A DNA stretch of 64,000 nt, from contig JAVIAB010000159.1 of NCBI GenBank assembly GCA_032433765.1, positions 54,016,972 to 54,080,971 on the forward strand. The letters are read 5' to 3'. The first letter of the stretch is position 1, and the number at the start of each line of letters is the position of its first letter. Positions 1-11,220 of this stretch are shown here, one piece after another. The notes beneath the pieces were generated by a model. It was not told where the DNA came from. It searched no databases and worked only from the letters and a program-made list of their open reading frames with translations. The DNA is from Megaustenia siamemsis. Its lineage: Eukaryota; Mollusca; Gastropoda; Stylommatophora; Ariophantidae. Position numbers and translations under genes: made by a program.

Positions 1-790
1 ATAAAAGTCATTTCATCTCGTCGTTTGTTGATAACAATAAGATTCAGGTCTTCCATGTTAAATCGAAGTATCAGATTGTGTTGTAAGGCGAGTCAGTTGG
101 GAGACAATATATTCATGTATCAATTCGTTAATGAAACGGAAGAAGAAAAGAGAAATCAACAGCGTTGCTATCCTTATATTACGGACACAAACCACAGAAT
201 GGTTATGATTCCACCAAACACATAGGATAAAGAAAAGAAAAAAATACAAAAACAAACGAAGGAAAAAGAACGAATAATAAAGATAAAGCAATCGAAATAT
301 CAAGAAACATGGAAAACCATTGTAAAAGAACAAACAGATAAATTCAAGAAAGTTCCCAATGAAAACAGTAGAAGAAGAATGTAAGCATCTAAAGAAAACT
401 ATAACCAACGTCGCTGCAAAAAATATGTGGAACAAAACTAAGGACAAAAGAAGGGAAAAAGAGCACCCCGTGGTGGAACGATGCAAGCACAGGTATACTT
501 AAATAAAAGAATAATCTATTTAAAGAGTGGAGGTAGAAGAAAAACCAAGAAGAATATAAACAATATGCCTTAGTCCGGCAAAAATGTTCACATTTGTGAT
601 CAAAGACCATTAGAAAAATACATGGACCGAATTTGGGGAAAAAGATGAGCAAGGACTTGAAGATAGCTACAATAGGCTTCTACAAAGCAGTAAATGCAAC
701 AAGAGCGAGTAAAGAGAACAACTATCCAACTGAGCTCACACATGGCAAACACGGACACCAAATATTATTTTTTAAAAAGCAAAAGCTTTT
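1..790 (+). pseudogene. Non-LTR retroelement relic, endonuclease-RT linker (family C)
   Basis: This stretch is not an intact gene. Frame 3 from about 461 reads a linker typical of LINE pol proteins: PWWNDA, then KEWR, then YKQYALVRQ, then GFYKAVNATRAS. It is interrupted by several stops. The same sequence recurs at about 44326-45090 and 45644-46380, so this is a dispersed family. In functional LINEs the segment lies between the endonuclease and the reverse transcriptase. The copy starts at or before the window edge and fades near 790. Family placement beyond non-LTR is uncertain. Confidence 0.6.
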
Positions 791-1014
791 TTGAAGACCG
801 TTGAACATGATACAAACTATCAAATACACAACACAAACTACACAAGAATGCACCAACATATATGCTATAACAAAGAAATGGATAAAAGCAGACATTACTT
901 ATTCCCTTTCTATACATACTTCAAGTGCTACTTTAAGCTGCACTTCTTGTGCAACATTACATTTTCTGCTTTTATCTGGTCTATAAATAACGTAAGAGAT
1001 AATAACCGAATAAA

Positions 1015-1203
1015 AAAAAGAAGCGAGCCCTCAAGTGGGAAACACCAGGTAAGAGGAAAAGAGACCGACCCAGAGAGACACTGAGAAGAACATTGTTTAG
1101 AGAGGCAAGAGATGCAGGAATCAGTTCCCTCAATGAGATAGAGCTGCTTGTACAGAACTGAGACAAATGGCGAAATTTGATAAAAGATCTTTATAACGAT
1201 TGA
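1015..1203 (+). pseudogene. Non-LTR retroelement pol C-terminal remnant
   Basis: The frame starting with KRALKWETPGKRKRDRPRE reads the basic Gly-Lys-Arg-Arg tail common at the C-terminus of LINE pol proteins. DKWRNLIKDLYND and a stop follow. One in-frame stop sits before DKWR. It probably belongs to the same decayed family as the preceding feature, because the family-C copies elsewhere also lie beside C-terminal tails. It is not functional. Confidence 0.55.
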
Positions 1204-1429
1204 AAACTGCTAGAATAAAATTAGATAAGAGAATGAGTATCTGGATATATGTCCTATGGGCTGGCTACAGCTCGAAAGGTCAATATAGAGAGATAAATAA
1301 TGTAGAACCTACATAATCGGTCATCAGCCTTCACAACAGTTCAGTGAACATTTTCACAAACCACAAATCCAAAAGGAAAGTCTTCAAGTACCCATTTTAA
1401 TGGGTGCAAGAGCGCATAAATCTAGCTTG

Positions 1430-1434
1430 GTTTA

Positions 1435-1483
<49 letters not shown>

Positions 1484-4400
1484 CAATACTCAATCAGAGT
1501 AGGATTCCAGACTCTCTCATGAAGTTAGCTGTCTGTTTAAGGGAATCTGTTGCCCCATACTGAAATAAACAAAAGAATAGGAATGGCAAAAAGTAATTTT
1601 AATGTCATGAAGGACATACTAACATCAAAACAATTAACACCAGAGCTAAAACTAAGAATAGCAAAATGTTACATCTTCTCTATATTCCTATATGGTGCTG
1701 AAACATGGACATTAGACAAGAAAACAGAACAGAGAATTGAAGCCTTTGAAATGTGGATATATAGAAGAATAGGTAGAATTGGATGGAAGGAAAAGAAAAC
1801 AAACGACGAAGTCTTAAAACAACTAAAAATGAAAACAGAACTTCTGAACACAATTAGAACAAGACAAATGCGATTCTTAGGCCATGTTAAAAGACACAAC
1901 AGCCTACTGAAAGTGATCCTGGAGGGGAAAATACAAGGTAAAAGAGGCAGAGGCAGACCAAGATTAACATGGACGAGTAACATCAAAAGATGGACAAATC
2001 AACCGATGACAACCTGCACCATCAAAGCAAGAGATAGAGCAAAATGGCGCTCCATGGTAGCCAACCTTCGTTGCGGAGACGGCACTCAATGATGATGATA
2101 ATGATGATGATTGCCCCATATAGTTTCTCTTCCAGGGATGTGGGCGTGGACCACATTTCTCTTCTCAGGTCTGTGTACCGGGGACAATCCTGTAGAAAAT
2201 GTTTTGTAGTTATATTGTCCAGTGTACAGTGGCATAGGCTGGTTGTAACAATTTTGAATTTAGTGAACATGTGATTTCTAACTCTATTGTGGCCAGTGCG
2301 TGGCGAAGTAAGATGACTTGATCCCTCCTTGATAGTTGGTGGTATCCGTCACTCTCGTTATGCTTCGGGTGTTCTCGTTTCTATTTTTCATGGAACTGAC
2401 TTATGAGGATAGATTTGGCTTCATCATAACTGAGCGGATGGTTCTCTTGTGGTAATCTCGCTCCTTCTTTAGCTAATTTGTCTGCGTGTTCGTTCCCGTG
2501 TATATGACAGTGTGATGGTATCCACTGAATGGCTACAATATGGAAGTTATTTCATATTTGGTCCATGATTGTTCTCAAATCATCTAGTTTATTGGTCTTG
2601 GTACTTTTCAGAGCTGATAGTACTGACAGTGCATCAGTCAGAATCACCAATTTATTGTGCATGTTGCTTTTGTGTTGAGTAGCCAGTGTTGCAGCATCTC
2701 TGAGGGCCTCGGTTTCTGCTTTAAAGTTGTTTGATAATTGTCCATTAGCTATTGACTTGGTGATCTCGTCCTGATTATTCAGCGCCAAGAACACACCTCC
2801 CCCTCCATTTCTGGCGGCATTTGTAGCAGAGCCATCTGTGTATATGTGGGACCAAGAGTCCTGTGGCTAGGTATCTTGAAAGTGTTTGTCTGCTACGTGT
2901 TTTCTTTCTGTGTCTGATTTGGTGCCTTTTTTCATGATTCCTGTTATATTTTCTTTAAGTTCTGGTTTTTTATGCTTTCCATGAGGAGACATATCAGATG
3001 GGCCCAAGGGTTTCGATATTGTTTGGGAAAGTACTGGGTTCCCAGAAATTAGTTCATTGGCAATTGCAGCGAAGTTGCTCATCTTTAGTCGTTCAATTCC
3101 GTAACCAGATATTCTTTGGTGCATGGGGTGGCTAAAGATCCTTCTATATTTCTCCGCTTGTTGCAATACTTTAGTGACCCGTCTGTCATCTAAGGGTTGT
3201 AAACCTTTTACTGTTTCTAGAGTCTTGATAAGTGTAGATTTCATGGCACCAGTGATGATACGGGCAGCTTGGTTCTGTTAATTTAAGCTAAGGTATGATT
3301 TGGAAGCCATAGCCCAAGCTGTGACTCCATACTCTAGATCTGGTCTGACTCTTCCTACGTATAGTCTTTTCAAAATATTGCTGTCTGCCCCCCAGTTCCT
3401 GCAAATTTCTTCATACTATTTGTACGTTTTCTGGCTTTTTTCCTTGCTCTATCTATCGGATTTTTCCAAGTCATTCTGCGATTCATGGTGACACCAAGAT
3501 ATGTTGGGTTTTGGTCAATAGGAAGTGTATGGTCTTTTATCTTCAAGTTTGCAGAGAGTGTGTTTCTTGATAGGCTGAAAATTGTATATGTAGTTTTTTT
3601 TCCTTGATTGGTAAGAACCCCATGTGTTCGTCCATTTTTCAAGTTCACCTAGGACATCATGCATCCTGGGTCCAGCCACCGACATACTTTCCACGCGAGC
3701 CCATAACGCCAGATCATCTGCGTATATTGCTGAGTTTATTCTGGGTGGAATGTCCATTACGATGTCATTTATGAAAATTAAAAAGAGTGTTGGAAACAAG
3801 ACTCCGCCTTGTGGGACACCTTGTTCGATAGAGATCTTCTTACTTAGTTGACCTTGAACTTACGTACTCTGAACGTTCTATCCTGAAGGTATTGAGAGAC
3901 CCAATTGAATAAACGACCCTGGATGCCAAGTCTACAAAGCTTGTTCTTTAAACCCTCTCGCCAAACCCTGTCAAAAGCCTTCTCCATGTCGACCCACACT
4001 GTCAGTGTGTGTTTCTTTTCTTGTAGAGCATACTCTATTTCCTGAGCAATGTAGGTGACCAGGTCTTCAGCTGATCTGTGCTGACTGAAGCCGCTTTGTT
4101 GTGGTACGATTTGTTGTTTTGTCTCCAAATGCCACATAAGATGAGTCTTCTGTTACCCAGCGCTTTCCATGAGTTTACTCAGGCAGCTCAGTAGGCTAAT
4201 TGGTCTATAGCTACTTGGGTCCAGTGGGTCTTTTCGACGCTTGAGAATGGGCACCATAATAGCTTCTTTCCAGATTGCCGGCATATGACCTCTCTTCCAG
4301 CTAGCACTTATTATCCTTAGAAGCTGGCCCTTGGCTTTCTGTCCCAGATTTAGGAGCATTTCGTTGGAGATTCCATCTTTACCAGGGAAACTTTTGAGCT

Positions 4401-4560
4401 TCAATCCTTTGAGGGCAGCATCTAATTCTGTTGGGGTAACGATGGTCGTCTGATTCTCTTCTGGTGCTAAATGCATGAGTTTTGCATCTTGGTTTTCCCG
4501 TCTTGCAGGTTTCTGTTTGTCTATTGGAATGTTTATTCTACTAATGTTTTTTTTTTTTTT
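1430..4560 (-). mobile_element. Nimbus/I-like non-LTR retrotransposon, 5'-truncated and broken
   Basis: The minus strand carries successive blocks of an ORF2 protein in several frames. They are the RT N-terminus (4153-4578, SFPGKDGISNEML and SYRPISLLSCLSKLME), RT motif A (3844-4137, VWVDMEKAFDRVWR), RT motif C (3515-3799, AIYADDLALWA), the thumb and linker (3370-3648 and 2867-3244), an RNase H domain (about 2460-2850, ending HCHIHGNEHADKLA) and the C-terminal LQDCPRYTDLRR block (2022-2270). The last residues (TDSLKQTANFMRESGILL, stop at 1494-1496) lie beyond an RTE insertion at 1560-2110. The 3' end runs into (CT)n at 1433-1480, which is (GA)n on the element strand. RT followed by RNase H matches the I/Nimbus lineage. 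Frameshifts make it non-coding, and the endonuclease is missing. Confidence 0.8.
1560..2110 (+). mobile_element. 5'-truncated RTE-like insertion (RTE-1 family)
   Basis: This is the 3' end of an RTE-type LINE, with an open frame up to the stop at 2090-2092. It encodes the pol C-terminus: LYGAETWTLDKKTEQRIEAF, RMRFLGHVKR, GKRGRGRPRLTW and AKWRSMVANLRC. The tail is (ATG)-type simple repeat, as RTE elements usually have instead of poly(A). The 10-bp direct repeat TTGCCCCATA flanks it at 1550-1559 and 2111-2120 and marks a target-site duplication. It sits inside the Nimbus-like copy. It is nearly identical to the 3' end of the long copy at 24226-26712, which suggests recent activity. Confidence 0.9.
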
Positions 4561-4794
4561 TACAAAATATAGAATCACCCTATATTGGAATAAGTTACGA
4601 GCTTAGTAACCACTCGGTTACCGGACCAACTGAATAAGAAATGAATGAGCTGAAAGGAGAATTAACAAAGGAGGGTAAAGTAGACTTGTGCTAACCAAAT
4701 AATTGACGTATTTACTGGAATAATAGATCAGCGCAGACATAATCGATAGTTATTTTACTGATTTGTGAGGAGGGAGATAAAAGAAAAATACAGT
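4561..4794. other. Spacer without recognised gene
   Basis: AT-rich spacer between the poly(T) stretch at the Nimbus-like 5' break and the 36-bp minisatellite. No conserved coding frame was seen. Confidence 0.5.
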
Positions 4795-5184
4795 TGAAGT
4801 GTGATTGTGGTGAGATAAACACATTGACGTGGGAGTGTGATTGTAGGGAGATAAACAAATTGACGTGGGAGTATGATTGTAGGGAGATAAACAAATTGAC
4901 GTGTGAGTGTGATTGTAGGGAGATAACCAAATTAGCTTGTTAGTGTGATTGCAGAGAGATAAACAAATTAGCTTGTGAGTGTGATTGCAGGGAGATAACC
5001 AAATTAGCTTGTGAGTGTGATTGCAGAGAGATAAACAAATTAGCTTGTGAGGGTGATTGTAGGGAGATAAACAAATTAGCTTGTGAGTGTGACTGTCGTT
5101 TAAGAAACAAATTGATGTGGCGGTGTGATTGTAGGGATATAATCAAATTAGCTTGTTAGTGTGATTGTAGGGCGATAACCAAAG
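4795..5184. repeat. 36-bp minisatellite, left part
   Basis: About eleven degenerate units of 36 bp, typified by GTGATTGTAGGGAGATAAAC followed by AAATTAGCTTGTGAGT. Units differ by point changes such as TGTAGGG against TGCAGAG. The minus strand is open in one frame only because 36 is divisible by 3 and the unit lacks stops, giving ISLQSHSQANLF repeats. I do not treat that as a gene. The array resumes at 7302 after the transposon at 5187-7299. Confidence 0.9.
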
Positions 5185-5186
5185 TA

Positions 5187-7299
5187 TAGCTTGTTTCATA
5201 AGTCGTGCCCAACTTTTAAAATCAATAGCTTTTTAACCGCTTTTTGTAATTTTTTCAAAATTTGCATGTAAAATAATAATGATTAGAACCCAACAGGGAA
5301 TTAATTTCATTAAAAACAAACATTTGGTTATTATTATTGCTTATTTGATTTATATAAATTTATAACGACCCATTGATGTAGTTAAAACTTAGTGTTTACA
5401 GTATTTAAGTTAAAAATAGCGATTACAAATACATACACGGTCAAATTTACGATTTTGCACGCTTTAAACGTGAGTTGTCTGACACAATTAGACACTTGTA
5501 GAAAACACGAGGCATTGTGTGTTCCATTTCCGTTCATTCATAGGTATAAACGTGGAACGCTAACATTTATCATGAGTCTTAAAATGAAATTCTGCAGTTT
5601 ACAAAACATCGCAATAAAAATGTATGACTATTTTTGCAAAGAGGCTAAACGAGGAAGATTATTTCATTCTTTAGAAAACCCTGAGAATAGGACAAGACAC
5701 ATTTTGGATTTATCTAAACGGTCATTTAATCGCTGGATTCAAGCACGTGACCGTCAATGTTCAAAATATACAAAATCACAAGGAAGAGCAAAAATGTTTA
5801 ATTTCGACAGTGAACTTATTAGAAGTGAAATTCGCAAAATGTTGGGTATGAATGAAACTGTTACAATAAGAAAATTAAAAGTATCGCTGAAAAAGAACAA
5901 CAGTATTGAAATATCAAAGTCTACATTATGGAGGAATGTGAGAGCTGCAGGCTTTACATTCAGAAAGTATTCCAATGGACGAAACATCATCTGTGAGAAG
6001 CCACATATAGTAGTCATGAGAAGCAAGTACTTACGTGAAGTAAAAGAGGTGCGCAAGCAAGGTTATGATATTGTGTAATTGGATGAAACATGGATCAATG
6101 CTCACCACACTAACCAAAGGGAATGGCATTCATCAGATGGAAAGATTAAGAGATTAATACCTAGCAGCAAAGGACAGCGCTTGATAATTGCTCATGCAGG
6201 TAGTCGACAACATGGACTAATACAGAATGCAGAGCTCATTTTTCTTTCAAAATCCATAGACAATCGGGATTATCACTCTGAGATGAATGGTCACATATTT
6301 AGACATTGGATTGAAATGTCTGTTCTCCCATCACTAGATCGACCATCTTGCCTAATAATGGACAATGCAGCGTACCACAACATTGTTGCACTTGAAGATA
6401 AAGTCCCGACGTCATCAAGTACAAAAGATGCTATTAAGATATGGCTCACAAAGGAGCACATACAATTTAATAACATGTACTTAAAACCTGAATTACTATC
6501 TCTAGTAAAGCAAAAACAGAGGACAAAGATTTTTTTCAAATATATAAGATTATCCAAGAGCACGGTCATATAAGTTTGAGGCTGCCACCTTACCATGCTC
6601 ATTTAAATCCAATAGAACTAATCTGGGCAAAATTAAAAGGACAAGTGGCAGATGAAAATACAACATTCAAAATATGCGATGTAAAGACTCTTGCTAATCT
6701 CGCTTTATTAAATATAGACAAAGATTATTGGGCTAAATGTGAAGATCACGTCTTAAAACAGGAAGAGGAATATTGGAAAAATGATGGTTTGTGGAGTGTT
6801 CAACCCCAAACAGTTATTAATCTTTTAGACTCGTCTGATTCAGAATGAAAGTATATAGCCCCCACAATGTTGGCCCCTATATTACCTTAAATTATTTCAA
6901 CAAACGGTCCTTTTCAGGACCACACAACTATGAAAATTGGACATACAGGTATACCTTGATATTATCGTCCGTCCTCGAACTGAGCAGACAATAATTATCC
7001 TGGTGTTTTGTTTTATCCAGTTATTTCCCCATTACGGCCACGCCTTTACCTAGTGAAAATTAATCGTAGACCAGCAACTACGGTAATTTCTATTCTTTAG
7101 GGCTTCACAATTTACAATTTTGACAAACATTAAAGAAATATCGCCGCTTTAAGAAAACTGCAGCTGCAAGATATTTGTTAAATATACATTTAAAGGGTCT
7201 TTTGCATTCTAATAACATTTGGAAAATTTCAAAAGTATTTAACAAACGGTTAGAGAGTAATAGCGTTTTGAAGTTGGGCATATGATTTGAAACGAGCTA
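5187..7299 (+). mobile_element. Tc1/mariner-superfamily DD83E transposon, copy 1 (Sailor-like)
   Basis: The element is bounded by imperfect terminal inverted repeats. The left end begins TAGCTTGTTTCATAAG and the right end, read inward, begins TAGCTCGTTTCAAATC. Both lead into GCCCAACTT. A TA target duplication lies at 5185-5186 and 7300-7301. Joining the flanks restores a 36-bp satellite unit (AAA-TA-GCTTGTGAG), so the insertion is inside the array. It is 2113 bp long and holds one broken transposase. A near-identical copy lies at 53799-55880. Confidence 0.92.
5572..6848 (+). pseudogene. DD83E transposase, copy 1 (one stop, one frameshift)
   Basis: The start is placed at the MSLKMKF methionine because copy 2 is open only from there. 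The N-terminal half has helix-turn-helix-like segments (DLSKRSFNRWIQ and SKSTLWRNVRAAGF). The catalytic part contains LDETWINAHH (first Asp), SCLIMDNA (second Asp) and HAHLNPIELIWAKLK (Glu). In copy 2 exactly 83 residues separate the second Asp and the Glu, far more than the 34 of Tc1 or the D34D of mariner. Breaks seen: TAA at 6076-6078 where copy 2 has a Tyr codon, and two extra T in the T-run near 6530 that shift the frame. It ends DSSDSE, stop. This copy is presumably inactive. Confidence 0.88.
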
Positions 7300-7301
7300 T
7301 A

Positions 7302-7510
7302 GCTTGTGAGTGTGATTGTAGGGAGATAACCAAATTAGCTTGTTAGTGTGATTGCAGAGAGATAACCAAATTAGCTTGTGATTGTGATTGTAGGGATATA
7401 ATCAAATTAGCTTGTTAGTGTGATTGCAGAGAGATAAACACATTAGCTTGTGAGTGTGATTGTCGTGCAATAAACAAATTGGTGTAGGGGTGTGATTGTA
7501 GGAGTGTATA
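7302..7510. repeat. 36-bp minisatellite, right part
   Basis: Continuation of the array interrupted by the transposon. About six units are readable, with the same AAATTAGCTTGTGAG core. Confidence 0.85.
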
Positions 7511-7701
7511 TCATCTACAAATACATCTTGTTCGTTCGGTGGTCGGCAGTGTTTATCCAAAAATGACAGATTCTGCCACGAGAAATGTTCAGTAAAATAG
7601 CATACATCATACAGCACAAAGCACTACACAATTTACGAAACTATTGACTTATTATGATTGCTTGCTACAAATATTCTGTCCAGGCGCTAAAGGCTATATA
7701 C
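7511..7701. other. Spacer without recognised gene
   Basis: Unique-looking AT-rich sequence between the minisatellite and the (AT)n tract. No coding similarity was seen. Confidence 0.4.

Positions 7702-7761
<60 letters not shown>
7702..7761. repeat. (AT)n microsatellite, left of hAT element
   Basis: Nearly pure AT dinucleotide tract ending directly at the CAGTGGCGTAT terminus of the hAT element. Confidence 0.95.
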
Positions 7762-7763
<2 letters not shown>

Positions 7764-10728
7764 GTGGCGTATACTTAATATAAGCAAGGCAAGCATTGCA
7801 TGCCTTCAAGAGTTGCGAAAACGATAAACCAGTCAGTGATCTATCCCCCATCCAAACTTAGCCTTTGCAGCATTGCTCAAAAATATATTTTAAAATGTTT
7901 TTCTCACAAATCTGAATTTTTCCAAAAATTAGTGCTGGCAACACTGACGTTAAAAGAAAATTGTATATGTCCAATCGTTTTTTATGATAGTTGAACTAGC
8001 CCGCTCTGAAGCAATTTTGAAGTTGCTTTCGTTAAAATAGTCCCTTTACATATAAGCGCAGTGATATACTGTGTGTGTTTTATTAAATCCGTGTCTCCAC
8101 AGTAAGCTTGCGATGAAAAAAAAATAAATACATTTTATGATTCAATCACTATTATAACAATTTAGCACTGGCAAATAATAAATTGATTGATGAACATTTA
8201 TTTACTTGTGTGAAACAGTGCAATTTCTATGTTCTAGTACTTTTATTTGAATGTTAAACTAATGATAACCATGCAAGCAATTATAATCTTGAATGCCTAC
8301 ACACACACTTGTTTAGTAAACCATTTCTGGTAATTTTTGGTACACGTCACGTGATTTTACTCAACACACACGCACATTTACACAGCGATGTGGTTTCGAT
8401 TTCAAACCTTCAGAATTCAAAACTTCAAACGTGATTTTAATCAGCTGATATTTAATATTTTGTGTTTGTACAGAAACATGTTGTATTGCTATTGTTAATT
8501 ACTAAACTTAGTATATTTGTTTACTGTGGTTATTATGGCTGATTCTATTAATGATGTTGTAGATTTATTTGAGCGACCGTTTCAATCGCGAACATTTAAT
8601 GAAAAATTGGACTTGGTAAAAAAGGGCAGACCGATTCCTGCGTTAAGCAGTTTGAAACGAGAAGGAACAAAATGTGTCCGTTCATTTAACAATGATTTAT
8701 ATAAGAAAGTCGTTTGGCTTTGTGGTTCGGAATCATTATGTAAGTTATTTTGCTGGCCATGTATATTGTTTGTAAATGACACTTCGCCTTGGAACAGCAG
8801 ACAACGCGGGTATTCTGATTTAAATAATTTACATAACGCTATTTCAAGACACGAAAAGTCTGAAAGTCATATTCACACTTGGATAGCGTTACAAGTGTTT
8901 GGCTCCAGCAGAATTGATGTTCAATTGGATTTTCAGAAAAATGAAAGTAAACAGTTAAAGAAAATCGAGAAATCCTAAAGAGGTTAATTGCTGTTACTTG
9001 TTTTTTAGGAAAACAAGAGTTAGCTTTTCGTGGTCACAGCGAGGGTAGTGATTCCACTAATCGTGGGAACTACATTGAAGCTTTAAATTTATTAGCAGAG
9101 TTTGATGAAAAATTGCATCAGCATCTCATGACGTCAAATATATTCACGGGTCTTTCCCCATTAATACAGAACGATCTTATCCAAAGTGTGAACAATGTAA
9201 TAACTGCAGAAGTGAAATTTCAGATTCAATTGTCCAGATTTGTCGCCATCCTAATTGACGAGACCTCTGATGTAACAAACTTGTCTCAGCTGTCAGTTGT
9301 TTTTAGATATATTTATAATGGTAATATTTACGAAAGATTTATTGGCTTTCATGACGTTAGCTCTGACAGATCTGCACAAGCATTGTCAAAACTGGCTTTA
9401 GACAGTCTTGATCAATTTGACTGTAGAGAAAAACTAGTAGCACAAACTTATGATGGTGCAGCAGTAATGGCAGGCCAATTGAATGGTGTGCAGACGAGAG
9501 TTAGGGAAGTTGTTTCTCAGGCATTATTCATCCATTGCTATGCACACAAACTTAATTTAGTACTGTCTCAAGCTGTCTCATGCATAAGTGAGTGTAGAAT
9601 ATTATTTTCGTCACTTAGCAGTTTTGCTTCATTTTTTACTCATTCAGCAAAGAGAACACATTTTTTGGACACCATAGTGAAAAAACGGTTTCCGAAGCTG
9701 GCGGCAACCAGATGGAATTATTCCAGTCGTTTAGTACAGACTGTTTCTGAATATCATAAGGAATTAATAGATTTATTTGAATGCATTTTGGAACGACCTG
9801 GTGATTGGGATCACGCAACAATTAATGAAGCAGTTGGATTTCTGTCAAACCTAGGAGATTTTGAATTCAATTTCCTTTTGGCTGTGTTCACCGATATTTT
9901 TTCGATGACAGATGTTGTATTTAATATCCTTCAGTCAAATTCACTGGACATCACATATTGCTCTAGAGAGATAGTTGAGTTAAAAGAAAAATTGTTCACA
10001 ATGCGCAATACTGGCTTCGATTCAATTTGGGCCAAAATAGAGTTCAAGTGTGGTCCTCCAACAAAGAGAAGAAAGCGAGAATCCTCAGTTATCCCAAAGG
10101 ATGAGTACAGAAGGCTGTATTGTGAAATTCATGATACGGTAAACTGCCAGTTACAAAGCCGGTTTGATTCTCTGTCAGATTTGTCATTTCTTGAACTTTT
10201 TGACTGTAAGAAATTTTTAACATTTTCAAAAGAGTTTCCAGAAGAGCAGTTTTCTAAACTGAACGGAATATATGGGAAATATTTTGATATAGTAAGACTG
10301 AGATCTGAATTAAAGGCAATGTTTGTATCCCAACACTTTAAAGAGATGTATGTGTCCGACATTCATAGATTTCTTTTGAACAAAGGACTTCACAGTGGTC
10401 TTCCAGAACTTCATAAACTTTGTGAATTAATATTGACAATTCCTGCATCGTCGTCTTCAGTGGAACGTTCGTTTTCTGCATTAAAAACGCATTAAAAATT
10501 TAATAAGGAACTCGCAGGGGCAATGTCGTCTTTCTGCTATATCAATGATGTCAATTGAAAAAGACCTTCTTGTAGAGATGAAAGGCAATGATGACTTTTA
10601 TAACAAAGTAACAGAGGACTTTAGCAGAAAGAGCCGCAGAATAGAACTGAACTTCAAATAACTGGGTGAGTAGAAAATTATCATTTTTTAAAAGTTGCAT
10701 GCTCTCTTTCAGACCCCAGGATACGCCA

Positions 10729-10731
<3 letters not shown>
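7762..10731 (+). mobile_element. hAT-superfamily DNA transposon inside an (AT)n tract
   Basis: Short terminal inverted repeats are visible. The left end is CAGTGGCGTATACTTAAT and the right end, read inward, is CAGTGGCGTATCCTGGGG. CAGTGGCGTA is a typical hAT end. Both outer flanks are (AT)n, so the expected 8-bp target duplication cannot be told from the microsatellite. The 2970-bp element carries one transposase gene with two frame breaks. About 770 bp of AT-rich sequence precedes the coding region. Confidence 0.9.
8535..10661 (+). pseudogene. hAT transposase, ZMYM1/TTF type (two frameshifts)
   Basis: The reading starts MADSINDVVDLFERPF at 8535. A TTF-type zinc-finger region follows (KKVVWLCGSESLCKLFCWPC, then SRHEKSESHIHTW). 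The first frame stops at 8976-8978. The neighbouring frame is open from before that point (KENREILKRLIAVTCFLGKQ) and runs to 10495, giving a one-base frameshift near 8960. The catalytic core shows VAILIDETSDVTNLSQLS and AQTYDGAAVMAGQLNGVQ. The C-terminal dimerisation motif is SSSVERSFSALK. A second frameshift near 10490 follows, after which SQGQCRLSAISMMSIEKDLL continues to a stop at 10659-10661. The layout matches the zinc-finger MYM-type 1-like hAT proteins common in invertebrate genomes. It is probably inactive. Confidence 0.88.

Positions 10732-10787
<56 letters not shown>
10732..10787. repeat. (AT)n microsatellite, right of hAT element
   Basis: AT dinucleotide tract abutting the hAT right end. 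It is the other half of the microsatellite at 7702-7761. Confidence 0.95.
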
Positions 10788-10790
<3 letters not shown>

Positions 10791-11004
10791 CGTGTGCATA
10801 TACATATATAACTGAGATAATCATATTGGTAGGTAATAACACGAGTTTAAAAGCAGACAAGGAATCTTAGCAAAAAAAAAAAAAAAAAAAGAATGTCACA
10901 GAATTTACCCCCTTCTGCTACTAAACTCATTCAACTCTGAATATTAAACCTGTCTGTGAACTGTCAAATTACAAATAAAAGATATACTAGTTGTAGTTGT
11001 AGTT

Positions 11005-11220
11005 AGTCAAAGACCCCGCTATCACACGATACCATCATTCATCGTAAGCAATCGGAATATCGAAATACGATACGGATGAAAAACACAACTCGCGGTGTGC
11101 ACAGAGCACTTTAAACTCAACACAAGATTGACTTCGAATACGAGGAAACTGATACAATGAGCACTTTTTAGATAGAGCCTCAACAGGTCCTGCCGCCTAT
11201 CCGCCAAATTGACCGTAAGT
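11005..11220 (+). repeat. Dispersed ~400-bp repeat, partial copy 1
   Basis: Shares AGTCAAAGACCCCG, ATCGGAATATCGAAATACGA, GTGTGCACAGAGCA and GCCGCCTATCCGCC with full-length copies at 42085-42515 and 57765-58155 and an inverted copy at 15640-16065. The middle block that contains GCCAGTGAAATCATCCG in other copies is absent here. No coding frame is shared between copies, so it is probably a non-autonomous element. Confidence 0.7.
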
